Origin: Trinickia sp. Y13
GTDB taxonomy: Bacteria > Pseudomonadota > Gammaproteobacteria > Burkholderiales > Burkholderiaceae
Assembly (NCBI RefSeq): GCF_029522115.1
Contig: NZ_JAKWFK010000009.1
Location: 236,217-300,216 of the forward strand
Direction: 5' to 3'
DNA: 64,000 bases
Shown here: positions 15,656-25,644 of the stretch, in pieces
Layout of the letters: each line of letters begins with the position of its first letter
Numbering within the stretch: the first letter of the stretch is position 1
Made by a program: the position numbers and the translations under genes
Notes under the pieces: model-generated
Told to the model about the DNA's origin: nothing
Database searches by the model: none
What the model saw: the letters and a program-made list of their open reading frames with translations, nothing else

Positions 15656-17422
15656 ATGATGAACATGCCCAGCGCGGAATTCTCCACGTCGGATACCACA
15701 CCCCCTCACGATGCCGATTCGATTGGCGCCACCGTGCTCATGCGCGCATTGGCCGACGAAGGCGTCGAGGTGCTTTGGGGCTATCCCGGCGGCGCGGTAC
15801 TGTATATCTACGACGAACTCTATAAGCAGGACAAAGTGCAGCACGTGCTCGTGCGCCACGAACAGGCCGCCGTGCATGCTGCGGACGCCTACTCGCGCTC
15901 CACGGGCAAGGTCGGCGTCTGCCTCGTGACCTCGGGGCCGGGCGTGACCAATGCCGTCACCGGCATCGCGACGGCCTACATGGATTCGATCCCGATGGTG
16001 ATCATCAGCGGGCAGGTGCCTACGGCCGCGATCGGCCAAGACGCCTTCCAGGAATGCGACACCGTCGGCATCACGCGGCCTTGCGTCAAGCACAACTTCC
16101 TCGTGAAGGACGTGCGCGAGCTCGCCTCGACCGTCAAGAAGGCCTTCTACATCGCGCGCACGGGGCGTCCCGGGCCGGTGTTGATCGACATTCCGAAAGA
16201 CATTTCCAAAACGCCTTGCCAGTACGAAGCGGTCAAGAACGTTTCGCTGCGCTCGTACAACCCGGTCACCAAGGGCCATTCGGGCCAGATCCGCAAGGCG
16301 GTGTCGCTGCTGCTCTCGGCCAAGCGCCCGTACATCTACACCGGCGGCGGCATCATCCTGGCCGACGCGTCGCGCGAGCTCAATCAATTCGCCGATCTGC
16401 TCGGCTATCCCGTCACGAACACGTTGATGGGGTTGGGCGGCTACCGCGCGAGCGACAAGAAGTTCCTCGGTATGCTCGGCATGCACGGCACGTACGAAGC
16501 CAACATGGCGATGCAAAATTGCGACGTGCTGATTGCGATCGGCGCGCGCTTCGACGATCGCGTGATCGGCGATCCGCAGCACTTCTCGTCGCGCCCGCGC
16601 AAGATCATCCACATCGACATCGATCCGTCCTCGATCAGCAAGCGGGTCAAGGTGGATATTCCGATCGTCGGCGACGTCAAGGAAGTGCTCAAGGAACTGA
16701 TCGAGCAGCTTCAGCACGCCGAGCATGGCCCCGACACCGAGGCGCTCGCGCAATGGTGGAAAGACATCGAGGGCTGGCGCGCGAAGGATTGCCTCAAGTT
16801 CGATCGTAAGAGCGAGATCATCAAGCCGCAGTACGTCGTCGAAAAGCTCTGGGAACTGACCGACGGCGAAGCGTTCGTCTGCTCCGATGTCGGCCAGCAC
16901 CAAATGTGGGCCGCGCAGTTCTATCGCTTCAACAAACCGCGCCGCTGGATCAACTCCGGGGGCCTCGGCACGATGGGCTTCGGCCTGCCGGCGGCAATGG
17001 GCGTGAAGATGGCGCACCCCGATTCGGAAGTCGTCTGCATCACGGGCGAAGGCTCGATTCAGATGTGCATTCAAGAGCTGTCGACCTGCAAGCAGTACGA
17101 CACGCCCGTCAAGATCATCTCGCTGAACAACCGCTATTTGGGCATGGTGCGCCAGTGGCAGCAGATCGAATACAGCAAGCGCTATTCGCATTCGTACATG
17201 GATGCGCTGCCCGATTTCGTGAAGCTCGCCGAGGCTTACGGCCACGTGGGCATTCGAGTTGAAAAGACGGACGATGTCGAGCCGGCGCTCAAGGAGGCGC
17301 TGCGCTTGAAGGATCGCACCGTATTTCTCGATTTCCAGACCGATCCGACCGAAAACGTCTGGCCGATGGTTCAAGCCGGCAAGGGCATCACCGAGATGCT
17401 GCTCGGCGCCGAGGACCTCTGA
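15656..17422 (+). CDS. ilvI: Acetolactate synthase large (catalytic) subunit
   Basis: 588 residues, the usual length of the ThDP-dependent catalytic subunit. It condenses pyruvate with pyruvate or 2-oxobutyrate in the first shared step of valine, leucine and isoleucine synthesis. Visible motifs are GYPGGAVLYIYDEL at the N-terminus with the catalytic Glu further on (RHEQAAVHAADAY), GPGVTN, the FAD region around residue 280 and the C-terminal ThDP motif GEGSIQMCIQELSTC...NNRYLGMV. The start ATG is followed closely by two more Met codons. The regulatory subunit ilvH follows after 122 bp. Confidence 0.97.
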   Translation: MMNMPSAEFSTSDTTPPHDADSIGATVLMRALADEGVEVLWGYPGGAVLYIYDELYKQDKVQHVLVRHEQAAVHAADAYSRSTGKVGVCLVTSGPGVTNAVTGIATAYMDSIPMVIISGQVPTAAIGQDAFQECDTVGITRPCVKHNFLVKDVRELASTVKKAFYIARTGRPGPVLIDIPKDISKTPCQYEAVKNVSLRSYNPVTKGHSGQIRKAVSLLLSAKRPYIYTGGGIILADASRELNQFADLLGYPVTNTLMGLGGYRASDKKFLGMLGMHGTYEANMAMQNCDVLIAIGARFDDRVIGDPQHFSSRPRKIIHIDIDPSSISKRVKVDIPIVGDVKEVLKELIEQLQHAEHGPDTEALAQWWKDIEGWRAKDCLKFDRKSEIIKPQYVVEKLWELTDGEAFVCSDVGQHQMWAAQFYRFNKPRRWINSGGLGTMGFGLPAAMGVKMAHPDSEVVCITGEGSIQMCIQELSTCKQYDTPVKIISLNNRYLGMVRQWQQIEYSKRYSHSYMDALPDFVKLAEAYGHVGIRVEKTDDVEPALKEALRLKDRTVFLDFQTDPTENVWPMVQAGKGITEMLLGAEDL

Positions 17423-17544
17423 CCACACCTATCGGGCGCTAGCTGCGCTCGCTCGCGAAAGCGTCCTCACGAAGGGCGCGTCCTCGCGAGCCGAGGGCGG
17501 CCGGCGCCGCTGGCAATCGACATCTGGATAAACGGGAAAGCAAC

Positions 17545-18036
17545 ATGAGACATATCATCTCCGTCTTGCTGGAGAACGAACCGGGTGCGCTCTCGCGCGT
17601 GGTCGGCCTGTTCTCGGCTCGCGGCTACAACATCGAAACCTTGACGGTGGCGCCGACGGAAGACCATTCGCTGTCGCGCTTGACCATCGTCTCCATTGGC
17701 TCGGACGACGTGATCGAACAAATCACGAAGCACTTGAACCGCCTGATCGAGGTGGTGAAGGTGGTCGACTTGACCGAAGGCGCCCACATAGAGCGCGAGC
17801 TGATGTTGATCAAGGTGCGGGCGGTCGGCAAGGAACGCGAAGAAATGAAGCGGATGGCGGATATCTTCCGCGGCCGCATCATCGACGTGACCGAAAAGAC
17901 CTACACGATCGAATTGACGGGGGCGAGCGACAAACTCGACGCCTTCATCGAAGCGCTCGACGCCGCCGTGATTCTCGAGACCGTTCGCACGGGCAGTTCG
18001 GGTATCGGGCGCGGCGAGCGAATTTTGAAGGTGTAA
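17545..18036 (+). CDS. ilvH: Acetolactate synthase small (regulatory) subunit
   Basis: 163 residues, the standard IlvH length. An N-terminal ACT domain opens with ISVLLENEPGALSRVVGLFSA, which carries the valine-binding loop, and a C-terminal domain closes with GRGERILKV. It binds valine and confers feedback inhibition on the IlvI catalytic subunit. It lies between ilvI and ilvC in the same orientation. Confidence 0.97.
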   Translation: MRHIISVLLENEPGALSRVVGLFSARGYNIETLTVAPTEDHSLSRLTIVSIGSDDVIEQITKHLNRLIEVVKVVDLTEGAHIERELMLIKVRAVGKEREEMKRMADIFRGRIIDVTEKTYTIELTGASDKLDAFIEALDAAVILETVRTGSSGIGRGERILKV

Positions 18037-18063
18037 CGAGCGGCACAACGCAGCAACCGATCG

Positions 18064-18090
18064 GCGCCCGCCCCACCGTGCGGGCGCTTT
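18064..18090 (+). terminator. GC-rich stem-loop between ilvH and ilvC
   Basis: GCGCCCGC (18064-18071) pairs with GCGGGCGC (18080-18087) around an 8-nt loop and is followed by TTT. It is weak as an intrinsic terminator because the T-run is short. It could lower read-through from ilvIH into ilvC or act in mRNA processing. Confidence 0.45.
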
Positions 18091-18117
18091 CAACGAATTT
18101 GACGAATACCGATTTAA

Positions 18118-19149
<1,032 letters not shown>

Positions 19150-19285
19150 GGCGGCCAGCCAGCCGTCGCGCCCCGCGCGCGCGGCCGGCCGGTGCGGGAG
19201 AGCCAGCGCCCGTAAGGGATTCGCGCTGGAATTGCCGCGCCGCGACGGCATCGCGCCGCGGCTCGCCGGTGAGCATCCCTCTTTG

Positions 19286-19324
19286 AAAGCCGTCCCGTGC
19301 GTCTTGTACGGGACGGCTTTTGCT
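19286..19324 (+). terminator. Intrinsic terminator after ilvC
   Basis: AAAGCCGTCCCGT (19286-19298) and ACGGGACGGCTTT (19308-19320) form a perfect 13-bp stem with a 9-nt loop. The A side of the stem gives a matching T-rich end (CTTTTGC). It separates the ilv genes from psd. Confidence 0.85.
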
Positions 19325-19358
19325 ATCCTAGTGGTTTTACAAAAAGTCGAAACGATCC

Positions 19359-19997
19359 ATGAATTACCCACATCCGATCATCGCGCGCGAAGGCTGGCCG
19401 TTTATCGCGATCGCCGCCGTCGTTGCGTTGTTGATCCATGCGGTCGCGGGGTTCGGTTTGGCCTGGCCGTTCTGGCTGCTGCTGATCTTCGTCGTGCAGT
19501 TCTTCCGCGATCCGCCGCGGGCGATTCCCACGCAAGCGAACGCCGTGCTCTGCCCCGCCGACGGGCGCATCGTCGCCGTGGAAACCACGCGCGATCCATA
19601 CGCCGATCGCGAAGCGCTCAAGATCAGCGTGTTCATGAACGTCTTCAACGTGCACTCGCAGCGCTCGCCGGTGGACGGTGCGATCACGAAGGTGGAATAC
19701 TTCCCGGGCGCCTACCTGAATGCCGCCATCGATAAAGCCTCGGTCGAAAACGAACGCAACGCGATCGTGATCCAAACCGCGAGCGGCCAAACGGTTACGT
19801 CGGTGCAGATCGCGGGCCTCATCGCGCGGCGTATTCTTTGCTATGTGCGTACCGGGGAGCCGCTCGCACGTGGGCAGCGCTACGGTTTTATCCGTTTTGG
19901 GTCGCGCGTGGACGTCTATCTGCCGCTCGGCAGCCGCGCGAAGGTGTCGATCGGCGAAAAGGTGTTCGCCTCGTCGACGATCCTCGCCGAACTCTGA
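19359..19997 (+). CDS. psd: Phosphatidylserine decarboxylase proenzyme, short type
   Basis: 212 residues of the short, archaeal-like PSD type common in this lineage. It makes phosphatidylethanolamine from phosphatidylserine at the inner membrane. Two N-terminal hydrophobic stretches ([17 protein letters not shown], then [14 protein letters not shown]) anchor it. The catalytic section has [24 protein letters not shown] and the RFGSRVDVY site, where cleavage before Ser should generate the pyruvoyl group. It is followed after 21 bp by pssA, which makes its substrate. Confidence 0.95.
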   Translation: MNYPHPIIAREGWPFIAIAAVVALLIHAVAGFGLAWPFWLLLIFVVQFFRDPPRAIPTQANAVLCPADGRIVAVETTRDPYADREALKISVFMNVFNVHSQRSPVDGAITKVEYFPGAYLNAAIDKASVENERNAIVIQTASGQTVTSVQIAGLIARRILCYVRTGEPLARGQRYGFIRFGSRVDVYLPLGSRAKVSIGEKVFASSTILAEL

Positions 19998-20018
19998 CGC
20001 GGCCAAAGGGAGAGTTCG

Positions 20019-20906
20019 ATGGCCGCTTTCAAACCGCGTCGCCCGCGCACCGGCGCCACGCCGATGCCGCGCCCGTTCCGGCGCAATCCGTTTCGCCGCA
20101 ACAAGACGCTCGGCGCCGATTCGGCGCCGGCCGAGAGCCGTCGCGCCGCGCGCCAGCAGTTCTTGCGCACGCGGGGCATCTACCTGTTGCCGAACGCATT
20201 CACCACGGCTGCGCTCTTTTGCGGATTTTTCGCGGTCGTGCAAGCGATGAACGTGCGCTTCGAGATCGCCGCCATTGCGATCTTCGTCGCGATGGTGCTC
20301 GACGGCATGGACGGGCGCGTCGCGCGCATGACGCACACGCAAAGCGCGTTCGGGGAGCAGTTCGACTCTCTGTCCGATATGGTGTCGTTCGGCGTCGCCC
20401 CGGCGCTCGTGATGTACGAATGGGTGCTGAAAGACCTCGGGCGGTGGGGCTGGCTCGCCGCCTTCGTCTACTGTTCGGGGGCCGCGCTGCGGCTTGCGCG
20501 CTTCAATACGAACATCGGCGTGGTCGACAAGCGCTTCTTCCAGGGGTTGCCGAGCCCGGCCGCCGCCGCGCTGATCGCGGGCTTCGTTTGGCTCGCCACC
20601 GACAATCGCGTGCCGCTCAAGCTCGTTTGGCTGCCATGGGTGGCGTTCGCGCTGACGATCTATGCCGGTGTGACGATGGTTTCGAACGCACCGTTTTACA
20701 GCGGTAAGGCGCTGGACGTGCGGCATCGGGTGCCGTTCGCGGCGATTTTGCTCGTCGTCGTCGCGTTCGTGCTGGTTTCGTCCGATCCGCCGTTGATGCT
20801 GTTCGGCCTGTTCGTGCTCTACGGGCTCTCGGGCTACGCGTTCTGGGGCTACATGGCCGTGCGCGGGCGCGACAATCCGGCCCGCTCGGCGCCGCACGAA
20901 CACTAA
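20019..20906 (+). CDS. pssA: CDP-diacylglycerol--serine O-phosphatidyltransferase
   Basis: 295 residues of the integral-membrane (Bacillus-like) PssA type. The CDP-alcohol phosphatidyltransferase motif D-G-x2-A-R-x8-G-x3-D-x3-D is exact at residues 98-120 (Asp98, Arg103, Gly112, Asp116, Asp120). About eight hydrophobic helices follow the family pattern. The N-terminal 50 residues are strongly basic (many Arg), an extension before the first helix that could bind anionic phospholipid. Together with psd it forms the phosphatidylethanolamine pathway. Confidence 0.95.
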   Translation: MAAFKPRRPRTGATPMPRPFRRNPFRRNKTLGADSAPAESRRAARQQFLRTRGIYLLPNAFTTAALFCGFFAVVQAMNVRFEIAAIAIFVAMVLDGMDGRVARMTHTQSAFGEQFDSLSDMVSFGVAPALVMYEWVLKDLGRWGWLAAFVYCSGAALRLARFNTNIGVVDKRFFQGLPSPAAAALIAGFVWLATDNRVPLKLVWLPWVAFALTIYAGVTMVSNAPFYSGKALDVRHRVPFAAILLVVVAFVLVSSDPPLMLFGLFVLYGLSGYAFWGYMAVRGRDNPARSAPHEH

Positions 20907-20986
20907 AAAAGGGGCCATGACGCGCGTGCGGCCGCACCGGGGGAGCGCATGGCGCTCGCCGGGTGCGCTCGCCCGTCCGGTGCCGA

Positions 20987-21015
20987 TTGCGCGAACCGGC
21001 GAATGCCGCTATAGT
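20987..21015 (+). promoter_or_regulatory. Predicted leuA promoter
   Basis: TTGCGC, a 17-bp spacer and TATAGT (21010-21015). The -10 matches 5 of 6 consensus bases and the spacing is ideal. The expected transcription start, about 6-8 nt downstream, falls at 21021-21023, which is at or next to the ATG of the leader peptide. Confidence 0.65.
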
Positions 21016-21022
21016 CGGCGAC

Positions 21023-21106
21023 ATGTCGATTTTGACCTTCCCCCGCCTATCCCTCCTAGCCAGTGCGCCTCTATGCGCGCTAGCGCTAGCGCGCCTACCG
21101 CGCTAA
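21023..21106 (+). CDS. leuL: leuA leader peptide (attenuation)
   Basis: A 27-codon frame directly downstream of the predicted leuA promoter encodes 8 leucines. Six of these use CTA, a codon I expect to be rare in such a high-GC genome, and they cluster at codons 9-25. Three of the CTA codons fall in or at the edge of a perfect 20-bp palindrome (21075-21094, GCGCGCTAGC and its complement). A terminator-like hairpin lies downstream, before leuA. This is the layout of classical ribosome-mediated attenuation: leucine starvation stalls the ribosome on the Leu codons and changes RNA folding. No ribosome binding site fits before the ATG, so the mRNA may be leaderless here. Confidence 0.78.
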   Translation: MSILTFPRLSLLASAPLCALALARLPR

Positions 21107-21137
21107 TCGTTTTCGCCCCCGTCTGCCTCGTTCGTTG

Positions 21138-21180
21138 TTCGGCGTCGCCAGCGGTGGCGGCAACGCCCGAATTCCGTTTT
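21138..21180 (+). terminator. Candidate leuA attenuator hairpin
   Basis: TTCGGCGT...GCCA (21138-21150) pairs with TGGC...ACGcCCGAA (21155-21171) with internal bulges and a GCGG loop, followed by TTCCGTTTT. The end of the leader frame (CTACCGC, 21095-21101) can pair instead with GCGGTGG (21151-21157), which would break this hairpin and act as an antiterminator. The T-run is interrupted, so termination strength is uncertain. Confidence 0.5.
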
Positions 21181-21229
21181 CGCATTGCATTGCACATCCC
21201 GAAAGCAAACGTCCCCCTGGAGACATGAC

Positions 21230-22774
21230 ATGGCAGACAAGCTGATTATTTTCGACACGACGTTGCGAGATGGCGAACAGTCGCCCGGCGCGTCGATGAC
21301 GAAAGAAGAAAAGATCCGCATCGCGAAGCAGCTCGAGCGCATGAAGGTCGACGTGATCGAGGCCGGTTTCGCGGCAAGCTCGAACGGCGATTTCGACGCG
21401 ATCAACGCGATCGCCTCGCTGATCAAGGACAGCACCGTCTGCTCGCTGGCGCGCGCCAACGACAAGGACATCCAGCGGGCCGCCGATGCCCTCGCCCCGG
21501 CCGATCATTTTCGGATCCATACGTTCATCGCCACTTCCCCGCTGCACATGGAGAAGAAGCTGCGCATGACGCCCGAGCAGGTGTACGAGCAGGCGCGTCT
21601 GGCCGTGCGCTTTGCCCGCAAATTCACGAACGATGTCGAGTTCTCGCCCGAGGACGGCAGCCGCTCTGACATGGATTTTCTGTGCCGCGTGCTCGAAGCC
21701 GTGATCGACGAAGGCGCGACGACGATCAATATCGCGGACACGGTCGGCTACGGCGTGCCCGAGCTTTACGGCAATCTCGTGAAGACGCTGCGCGAGCGCA
21801 TCCCGAACTCGGACAAGGCCATTTTCTCCGTGCATTGCCACAACGATTTGGGCATGGCCGTGGCGAACTCGCTGGCCGGCGTGAAGATCGGCGGCGCGCG
21901 GCAAGTGGAATGCACGATCAATGGCCTGGGCGAGCGCGCGGGCAATACGGCGCTCGAAGAAATCGTCATGGCCGTGCGCACGCGCAAGGACTATTACGGT
22001 TTGGAGCTCGGCATCGATACGACGCAGATCGTGCCGGCGTCCAAGCTCGTGTCGCAAACGACCGGTTTCGTGGTGCAGCCGAACAAGGCGGTGGTGGGCG
22101 CCAATGCGTTCGCGCATGCGTCGGGCATTCACCAGGACGGCGTGCTCAAGGCGCGCGACACGTACGAGATCATGCGTGCGGAAGACGTGGGCTGGAGCGC
22201 CAACAAGATCGTGCTCGGCAAGCTCTCCGGCCGCAATGCATTCAAGCAGCGCTTGCAAGAGCTCGGCATCGCGCTCGAGAGCGAGGCCGATTTGAATCAG
22301 GCGTTCGTGCGCTTCAAGGAACTCGCCGATCGCAAGGCCGAGATCTTCGACGAGGACATCATCGCCATCGTGACCGAAGAATCGGCTGCGGCGCAGGAGC
22401 GCGAGCATTACAAGTTCGTCTCGCTGGCCCAGCATTCGGAGACGGGCGAGCGCCCGCATGCGCGCGTGGTGTTCTCGGTGGACGGCAAGGAAACCGTCGG
22501 CGAGGCGCGCGGCAACGGTCCGGTGGACGCGACGCTCAATGCGATCGAAGGAGAGGTGGGCAGCGGCTCGGAATTGCTGCTTTACTCGGTCAATGCGATT
22601 ACGACGGGCACGCAGGCGCAGGGCGAAGTGACGGTGCGGCTGTCCAAGAGCGGGCGCATCGTGAACGGCGTCGGCACCGATCCCGATATCGTCGCGGCTT
22701 CGGCGAAAGCGTATATTTCGGCGCTCAATAAGCTCTATGGAAATGCGGAGAAGTTGAATCCGCAAGGCGTCTGA
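21230..22774 (+). CDS. leuA: 2-isopropylmalate synthase
   Basis: 514 residues. It condenses 2-oxoisovalerate with acetyl-CoA, the first committed step of leucine synthesis. The N-terminal TIM barrel opens with [17 protein letters not shown] and carries [14 protein letters not shown] with metal-binding His residues. The C-terminal LeuA allosteric domain (from about residue 390) binds leucine for feedback inhibition. The frame is open 15 codons upstream, but ATG 21230 lies behind CTGGAGAC and begins at the family's normal start. Its substrate precursor comes from the ilv genes 2 kb upstream. Transcription is likely controlled by the leader described above. Confidence 0.97.
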   Translation: MADKLIIFDTTLRDGEQSPGASMTKEEKIRIAKQLERMKVDVIEAGFAASSNGDFDAINAIASLIKDSTVCSLARANDKDIQRAADALAPADHFRIHTFIATSPLHMEKKLRMTPEQVYEQARLAVRFARKFTNDVEFSPEDGSRSDMDFLCRVLEAVIDEGATTINIADTVGYGVPELYGNLVKTLRERIPNSDKAIFSVHCHNDLGMAVANSLAGVKIGGARQVECTINGLGERAGNTALEEIVMAVRTRKDYYGLELGIDTTQIVPASKLVSQTTGFVVQPNKAVVGANAFAHASGIHQDGVLKARDTYEIMRAEDVGWSANKIVLGKLSGRNAFKQRLQELGIALESEADLNQAFVRFKELADRKAEIFDEDIIAIVTEESAAAQEREHYKFVSLAQHSETGERPHARVVFSVDGKETVGEARGNGPVDATLNAIEGEVGSGSELLLYSVNAITTGTQAQGEVTVRLSKSGRIVNGVGTDPDIVAASAKAYISALNKLYGNAEKLNPQGV

Positions 22775-22798
22775 CGACACCTCGGCGGTTGCCTACGG

Positions 22799-22838
22799 AG
22801 CCCTCGACCGGCATTCGCCGTCGGGGGCTTCGTGCTTT
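22799..22838 (+). terminator. Intrinsic terminator after leuA
   Basis: GCCCTCGACCGGC (22800-22812) pairs with GCCGTCGGGGGC (22817-22828) with one bulge and a G-T pair, loop ATTC, then TTCGTGCTTTTC. It lies between the convergent leuA and lipoprotein genes. Confidence 0.7.
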
Positions 22839-22913
22839 TCGGCGGTAACCCCGCAATGGGGCGCCGTATGGACAGGCGGGCGTGAGCACGCGCCAGCGTT
22901 GTCTCCCGTTCTT

Positions 22914-23417
22914 TTAAAACAACCGATCCCGCTCCGGCTCGTGCAGCGGATCCGGCGTCTTTTGCGTGAGCCGCAAGATGCCTTGCGGATCGAAATAGAA
23001 GTGATAAAGCTGGTACCACACGTTGTCTTCGAGATAACGGTAGGTCCACACTTCGCGTTTCATCAGCGGGAAGTACGCCGTCTCGACCGGCCGGCCGAAG
23101 TTCACGAGCACGTCTTGTTTCGTCCACGTGCCGATCTGCGCCTTGTAGAACTCGCTCGGCTGCAGCACTTGCCGCACCGTGACGATCTTTCCTGTCGAAT
23201 CGACGTCGGCGGCCGTCGTCTCTTCGCCCATCGGCTGCGTTGGCCACATGAGCCGCTTGCCGCCGTCGGGCAGATCGTAGATTTCGCGCGGCGGCCCGAG
23301 GCGCGCGACGAGCGCAGATTGATCCTGGCCACGCGTGAAGCCCTGCCACGGCTGCGCGCAGCCCGAGAGCGCGAACGCTGCGGCGCAAACGAGCGCGGCC
23401 GATAGACGCTTGAACAT
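22914..23417 (-). CDS. BamE/SmpA-like outer-membrane lipoprotein
   Basis: 167 residues with a lipoprotein signal: basic start, hydrophobic core, and the LSGC lipobox with Cys20. The residue after the Cys is Ala, which favours outer-membrane sorting. The mature part has two units with the BamE-like pattern of G-x-[DQ]-x3-L-x4-G-x-P followed by a W/Y-rich strand pair (LVARLGPPREIY and VLVNFGRPVETAYF). I infer an SmpA/OmlA-type fold, and the exact role is unknown. It is convergent with leuA and divergent from the binding-protein gene. Confidence 0.75.
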   Translation of the reverse strand: MFKRLSAALVCAAAFALSGCAQPWQGFTRGQDQSALVARLGPPREIYDLPDGGKRLMWPTQPMGEETTAADVDSTGKIVTVRQVLQPSEFYKAQIGTWTKQDVLVNFGRPVETAYFPLMKREVWTYRYLEDNVWYQLYHFYFDPQGILRLTQKTPDPLHEPERDRLF

Positions 23418-23652
23418 GAATTTCTCCGTTGACTCCGAGAAGCGGCGTTTTACCACGGGGTCGTCATCCTTGGACAGAGGGCAAGCGCCGCGGAGCGCGC
23501 CGCAGAAGGCATGCAGTCGGGCGATGTTCCCCAACTCGTACCGTCGATTCGGCGATGATTCGGCGATGAGCGGGCGCGCGCGCGATCGCGCTGCTTGCGA
23601 TCTGGCATGCTCGCAGCCTATGATCCGCGCTTTCGGACAGTGAGGAAAGCGG

Positions 23653-24969
23653 ATGACGAGTCAATGGAAGAAATGGGTGGCGATCGCGCTCGCGTTCACC
23701 GCGATCGCCGCGCCGGCCACGCGGGCAAGCGCGCAAACGCCACGCGCACCGATCCGGTTGGCGCTGATCGAAGGCATGTCGGGGCCGTTCGCCGACGCAG
23801 GCGCGGCCGTCGAGCGCAACATCCGTTTTGCGATCGAGCGCGTCAACGCGCGCGGCGGCGTGACGCTGCCCGACGGCGCCCATCCGCTCGAACTCGTGGT
23901 GCTCGATAGTCAAGGCGGGGTCGAGCAAGCGCTCGTCCAATTGCGCGCCGCGACCGATCGCCATATCCCGTTCGTCCTGCAGGGCAACGGCTCCGCCGTC
24001 GCGGCGGCGCTGGTTTCCGCCATCGACAAGCAGAACGCGCGCGAACCCGATAACCGCACGGTGTTCTTGAATTATTCGGCGGACGATCCCGCGCTCACCG
24101 GCGCGTCTTGCAGCTTCTGGCATTTTCGCTTCGACGCGCACGCCGGCATGCGGATGAACGCGCTCGCCGATGTCATCGCGCGCGACAAGTCGGTCAAGCG
24201 AGTCTATTTGCTCAACCAAGACTACAGCTTCGGGCACGACGTCAGCGCGCTCGCTCGCGCGGCGCTGGCGGCCAAGCGCCCGGACGTGGCCGTCGTCGGG
24301 GACGAATTTCACCCGATCGGCCGGGTCAAGGATTTCACGCCCTACATCGCCAAGCTGCGCGCGAGCGGCGCCGACGCCGTCGTGACGGGCAACTGGGGCA
24401 ACGATTTGGCGCTGCTCGTGAAAGCCGCGCGCGAGCAAGGCTTTGCGGGCAAGTTCTATACGTTCTACGGCAACAGCCTCGATGCGCCGGCCGCCATTGG
24501 CGAAGCAGGCGTGGGCCGGGTGCTGGCCGTCGCCGATTGGCATCCGAACGCGGGCACGGCGGCGCCGCCGGCCGAGCGGCTGCCGCATGCCGACGCATCG
24601 GCTTCGGACGCGTACTATGCCGCGTTTCGCGCGCGCTTTCCCGGCGCGCACGACGATTACGCGTTGCTGCGCATCGACGTGATGATCGAGATGCTGGCCG
24701 ATGCGCTCACGCGCGCGCACAGCACCGACGCCGTGGCGGTGGCAAAGGCACTGGAAGGGGCGCAATACGACAACGGCTTCACGCAGGCCAAGATGCGCGC
24801 CGACGATCATCAGTTGATCCAGCCCCTCTATGTGATCGAGATGGATAAGGCGGGCACGGCGGGCGTTCGTTTCGACAACGAGGGCTCGGGCTACGGGTTC
24901 CGCACGGTGCTGGTATTGCCGCCGAACAAGACGCAGATCGCGAGCGAATGCAAGATGAAGCGGCCCTGA
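23653..24969 (+). CDS. ABC transporter periplasmic binding protein (branched-chain amino acid type), orphan
   Basis: 438 residues. A Sec signal peptide (WVAIALAFTAIAAPATRASA, cleavage near residue 28) leads into a type I periplasmic binding fold: IRLALIEGMSGPFADAGAAV, later VYLLNQDYSFGHD and the LRASGADAVVTGNWGNDLAL segment. These are LivJ-like features. No LivHMGF transport genes are next to it, so it either serves a transporter elsewhere or acts in sensing. A GAGGAAAG site precedes the ATG. Confidence 0.9.
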   Translation: MTSQWKKWVAIALAFTAIAAPATRASAQTPRAPIRLALIEGMSGPFADAGAAVERNIRFAIERVNARGGVTLPDGAHPLELVVLDSQGGVEQALVQLRAATDRHIPFVLQGNGSAVAAALVSAIDKQNAREPDNRTVFLNYSADDPALTGASCSFWHFRFDAHAGMRMNALADVIARDKSVKRVYLLNQDYSFGHDVSALARAALAAKRPDVAVVGDEFHPIGRVKDFTPYIAKLRASGADAVVTGNWGNDLALLVKAAREQGFAGKFYTFYGNSLDAPAAIGEAGVGRVLAVADWHPNAGTAAPPAERLPHADASASDAYYAAFRARFPGAHDDYALLRIDVMIEMLADALTRAHSTDAVAVAKALEGAQYDNGFTQAKMRADDHQLIQPLYVIEMDKAGTAGVRFDNEGSGYGFRTVLVLPPNKTQIASECKMKRP

Positions 24970-25030
24970 GGGCCGGCCGGCGGCAGGCGCGGCGGCCCGG
25001 CGGGGCCGCGCGTCTCCCGTTCGCCGGTTG

Positions 25031-25039
25031 TGCTACAAT
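25031..25039 (+). promoter_or_regulatory. Extended -10 promoter element for rpsO
   Basis: TGC-TACAAT forms an extended -10 about 70 bp before rpsO. No good -35 is evident, which is acceptable for an extended -10 promoter. Confidence 0.5.
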
Positions 25040-25108
25040 GCGCGCTTCGTCGTAACCCACGGCACGGCCTTTCTTCCGTGACCGCTCGTTTGTTTTAAAG
25101 GAAATCAA

Positions 25109-25378
25109 ATGTCTCTAGCTGATACCAAGAAGTCCGACATCGTCGCGCAATTTGCACGCGGCACGAACGATACGGGCTCGCCCGAAGTCCAAGTCGCGCT
25201 GCTCACCACGCGCATCAACGAATTGACCTTGCACTTCAAGGCGCACACGAAGGATCACCACAGCCGTCGCGGTTTGCTGCGCATGGTGAGCCGTCGTCGT
25301 AAGCTGCTCGACTACCTGAAGGGCAAGGATGCCGACCGTTACCGTTCGCTGATCGAGAAGCTGGGTCTGCGCAAGTAA
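25109..25378 (+). CDS. rpsO: 30S ribosomal protein S15
   Basis: 89 residues, the exact S15 length. Characteristic motifs are [35 protein letters not shown] and [10 protein letters not shown]. It binds 16S rRNA early in small-subunit assembly. It is followed by a strong terminator and then pnp, the widely conserved rpsO-pnp order. AAAGGAAA precedes the ATG. Confidence 0.98.
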   Translation: MSLADTKKSDIVAQFARGTNDTGSPEVQVALLTTRINELTLHFKAHTKDHHSRRGLLRMVSRRRKLLDYLKGKDADRYRSLIEKLGLRK

Positions 25379-25402
25379 TCGGCCGTCGCCGCTTTATGCA
25401 AG

Positions 25403-25441
25403 ATGCCTGTGTCAGTGCGCTGATACAGGCATTTTGTTTTT
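25403..25441 (+). terminator. Intrinsic terminator after rpsO
   Basis: ATGCCTGTGTCAG (25403-25415) and CTGATACAGGCAT (25420-25432) make a 13-bp stem with a TGCG loop and one wobble pair, followed by TTTTGTTTTT. It separates rpsO from pnp, at least partly. Confidence 0.9.
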
Positions 25442-25592
25442 CGTCGTCGCACTTCGCGTCGGAGCGGCGAGCGCAGTTTCAACAAGACTGAACGCCACAG
25501 GTTGCACATGTGCGTGAAGTCGACCCCGTGGCGCGCCGTTGGCGCTGCGGGACGGTTCGGAACCGCCGGTGAAGGCGGGCAGAGCTTTGTGT

Positions 25593-25644
25593 CATTCCAG
25601 CGCGGCGAGCAAGCCTTTGAATCGCTGGGCGCGGCGCTGGAATG
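25593..25644 (+). promoter_or_regulatory. Long stem-loop in the pnp 5' leader (possible RNase III site)
   Basis: CATTCCAGCGC (25593-25603) is perfectly complementary to GCGCTGGAATG (25634-25644), with a 30-nt internal part that can pair further. It lies about 105 bp before pnp. In E. coli a leader hairpin in the same place is cut by RNase III and lets PNPase repress its own mRNA. The same role here is inferred from position only. The rest of the 370-bp rpsO-pnp gap shows no gene. Confidence 0.6.
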
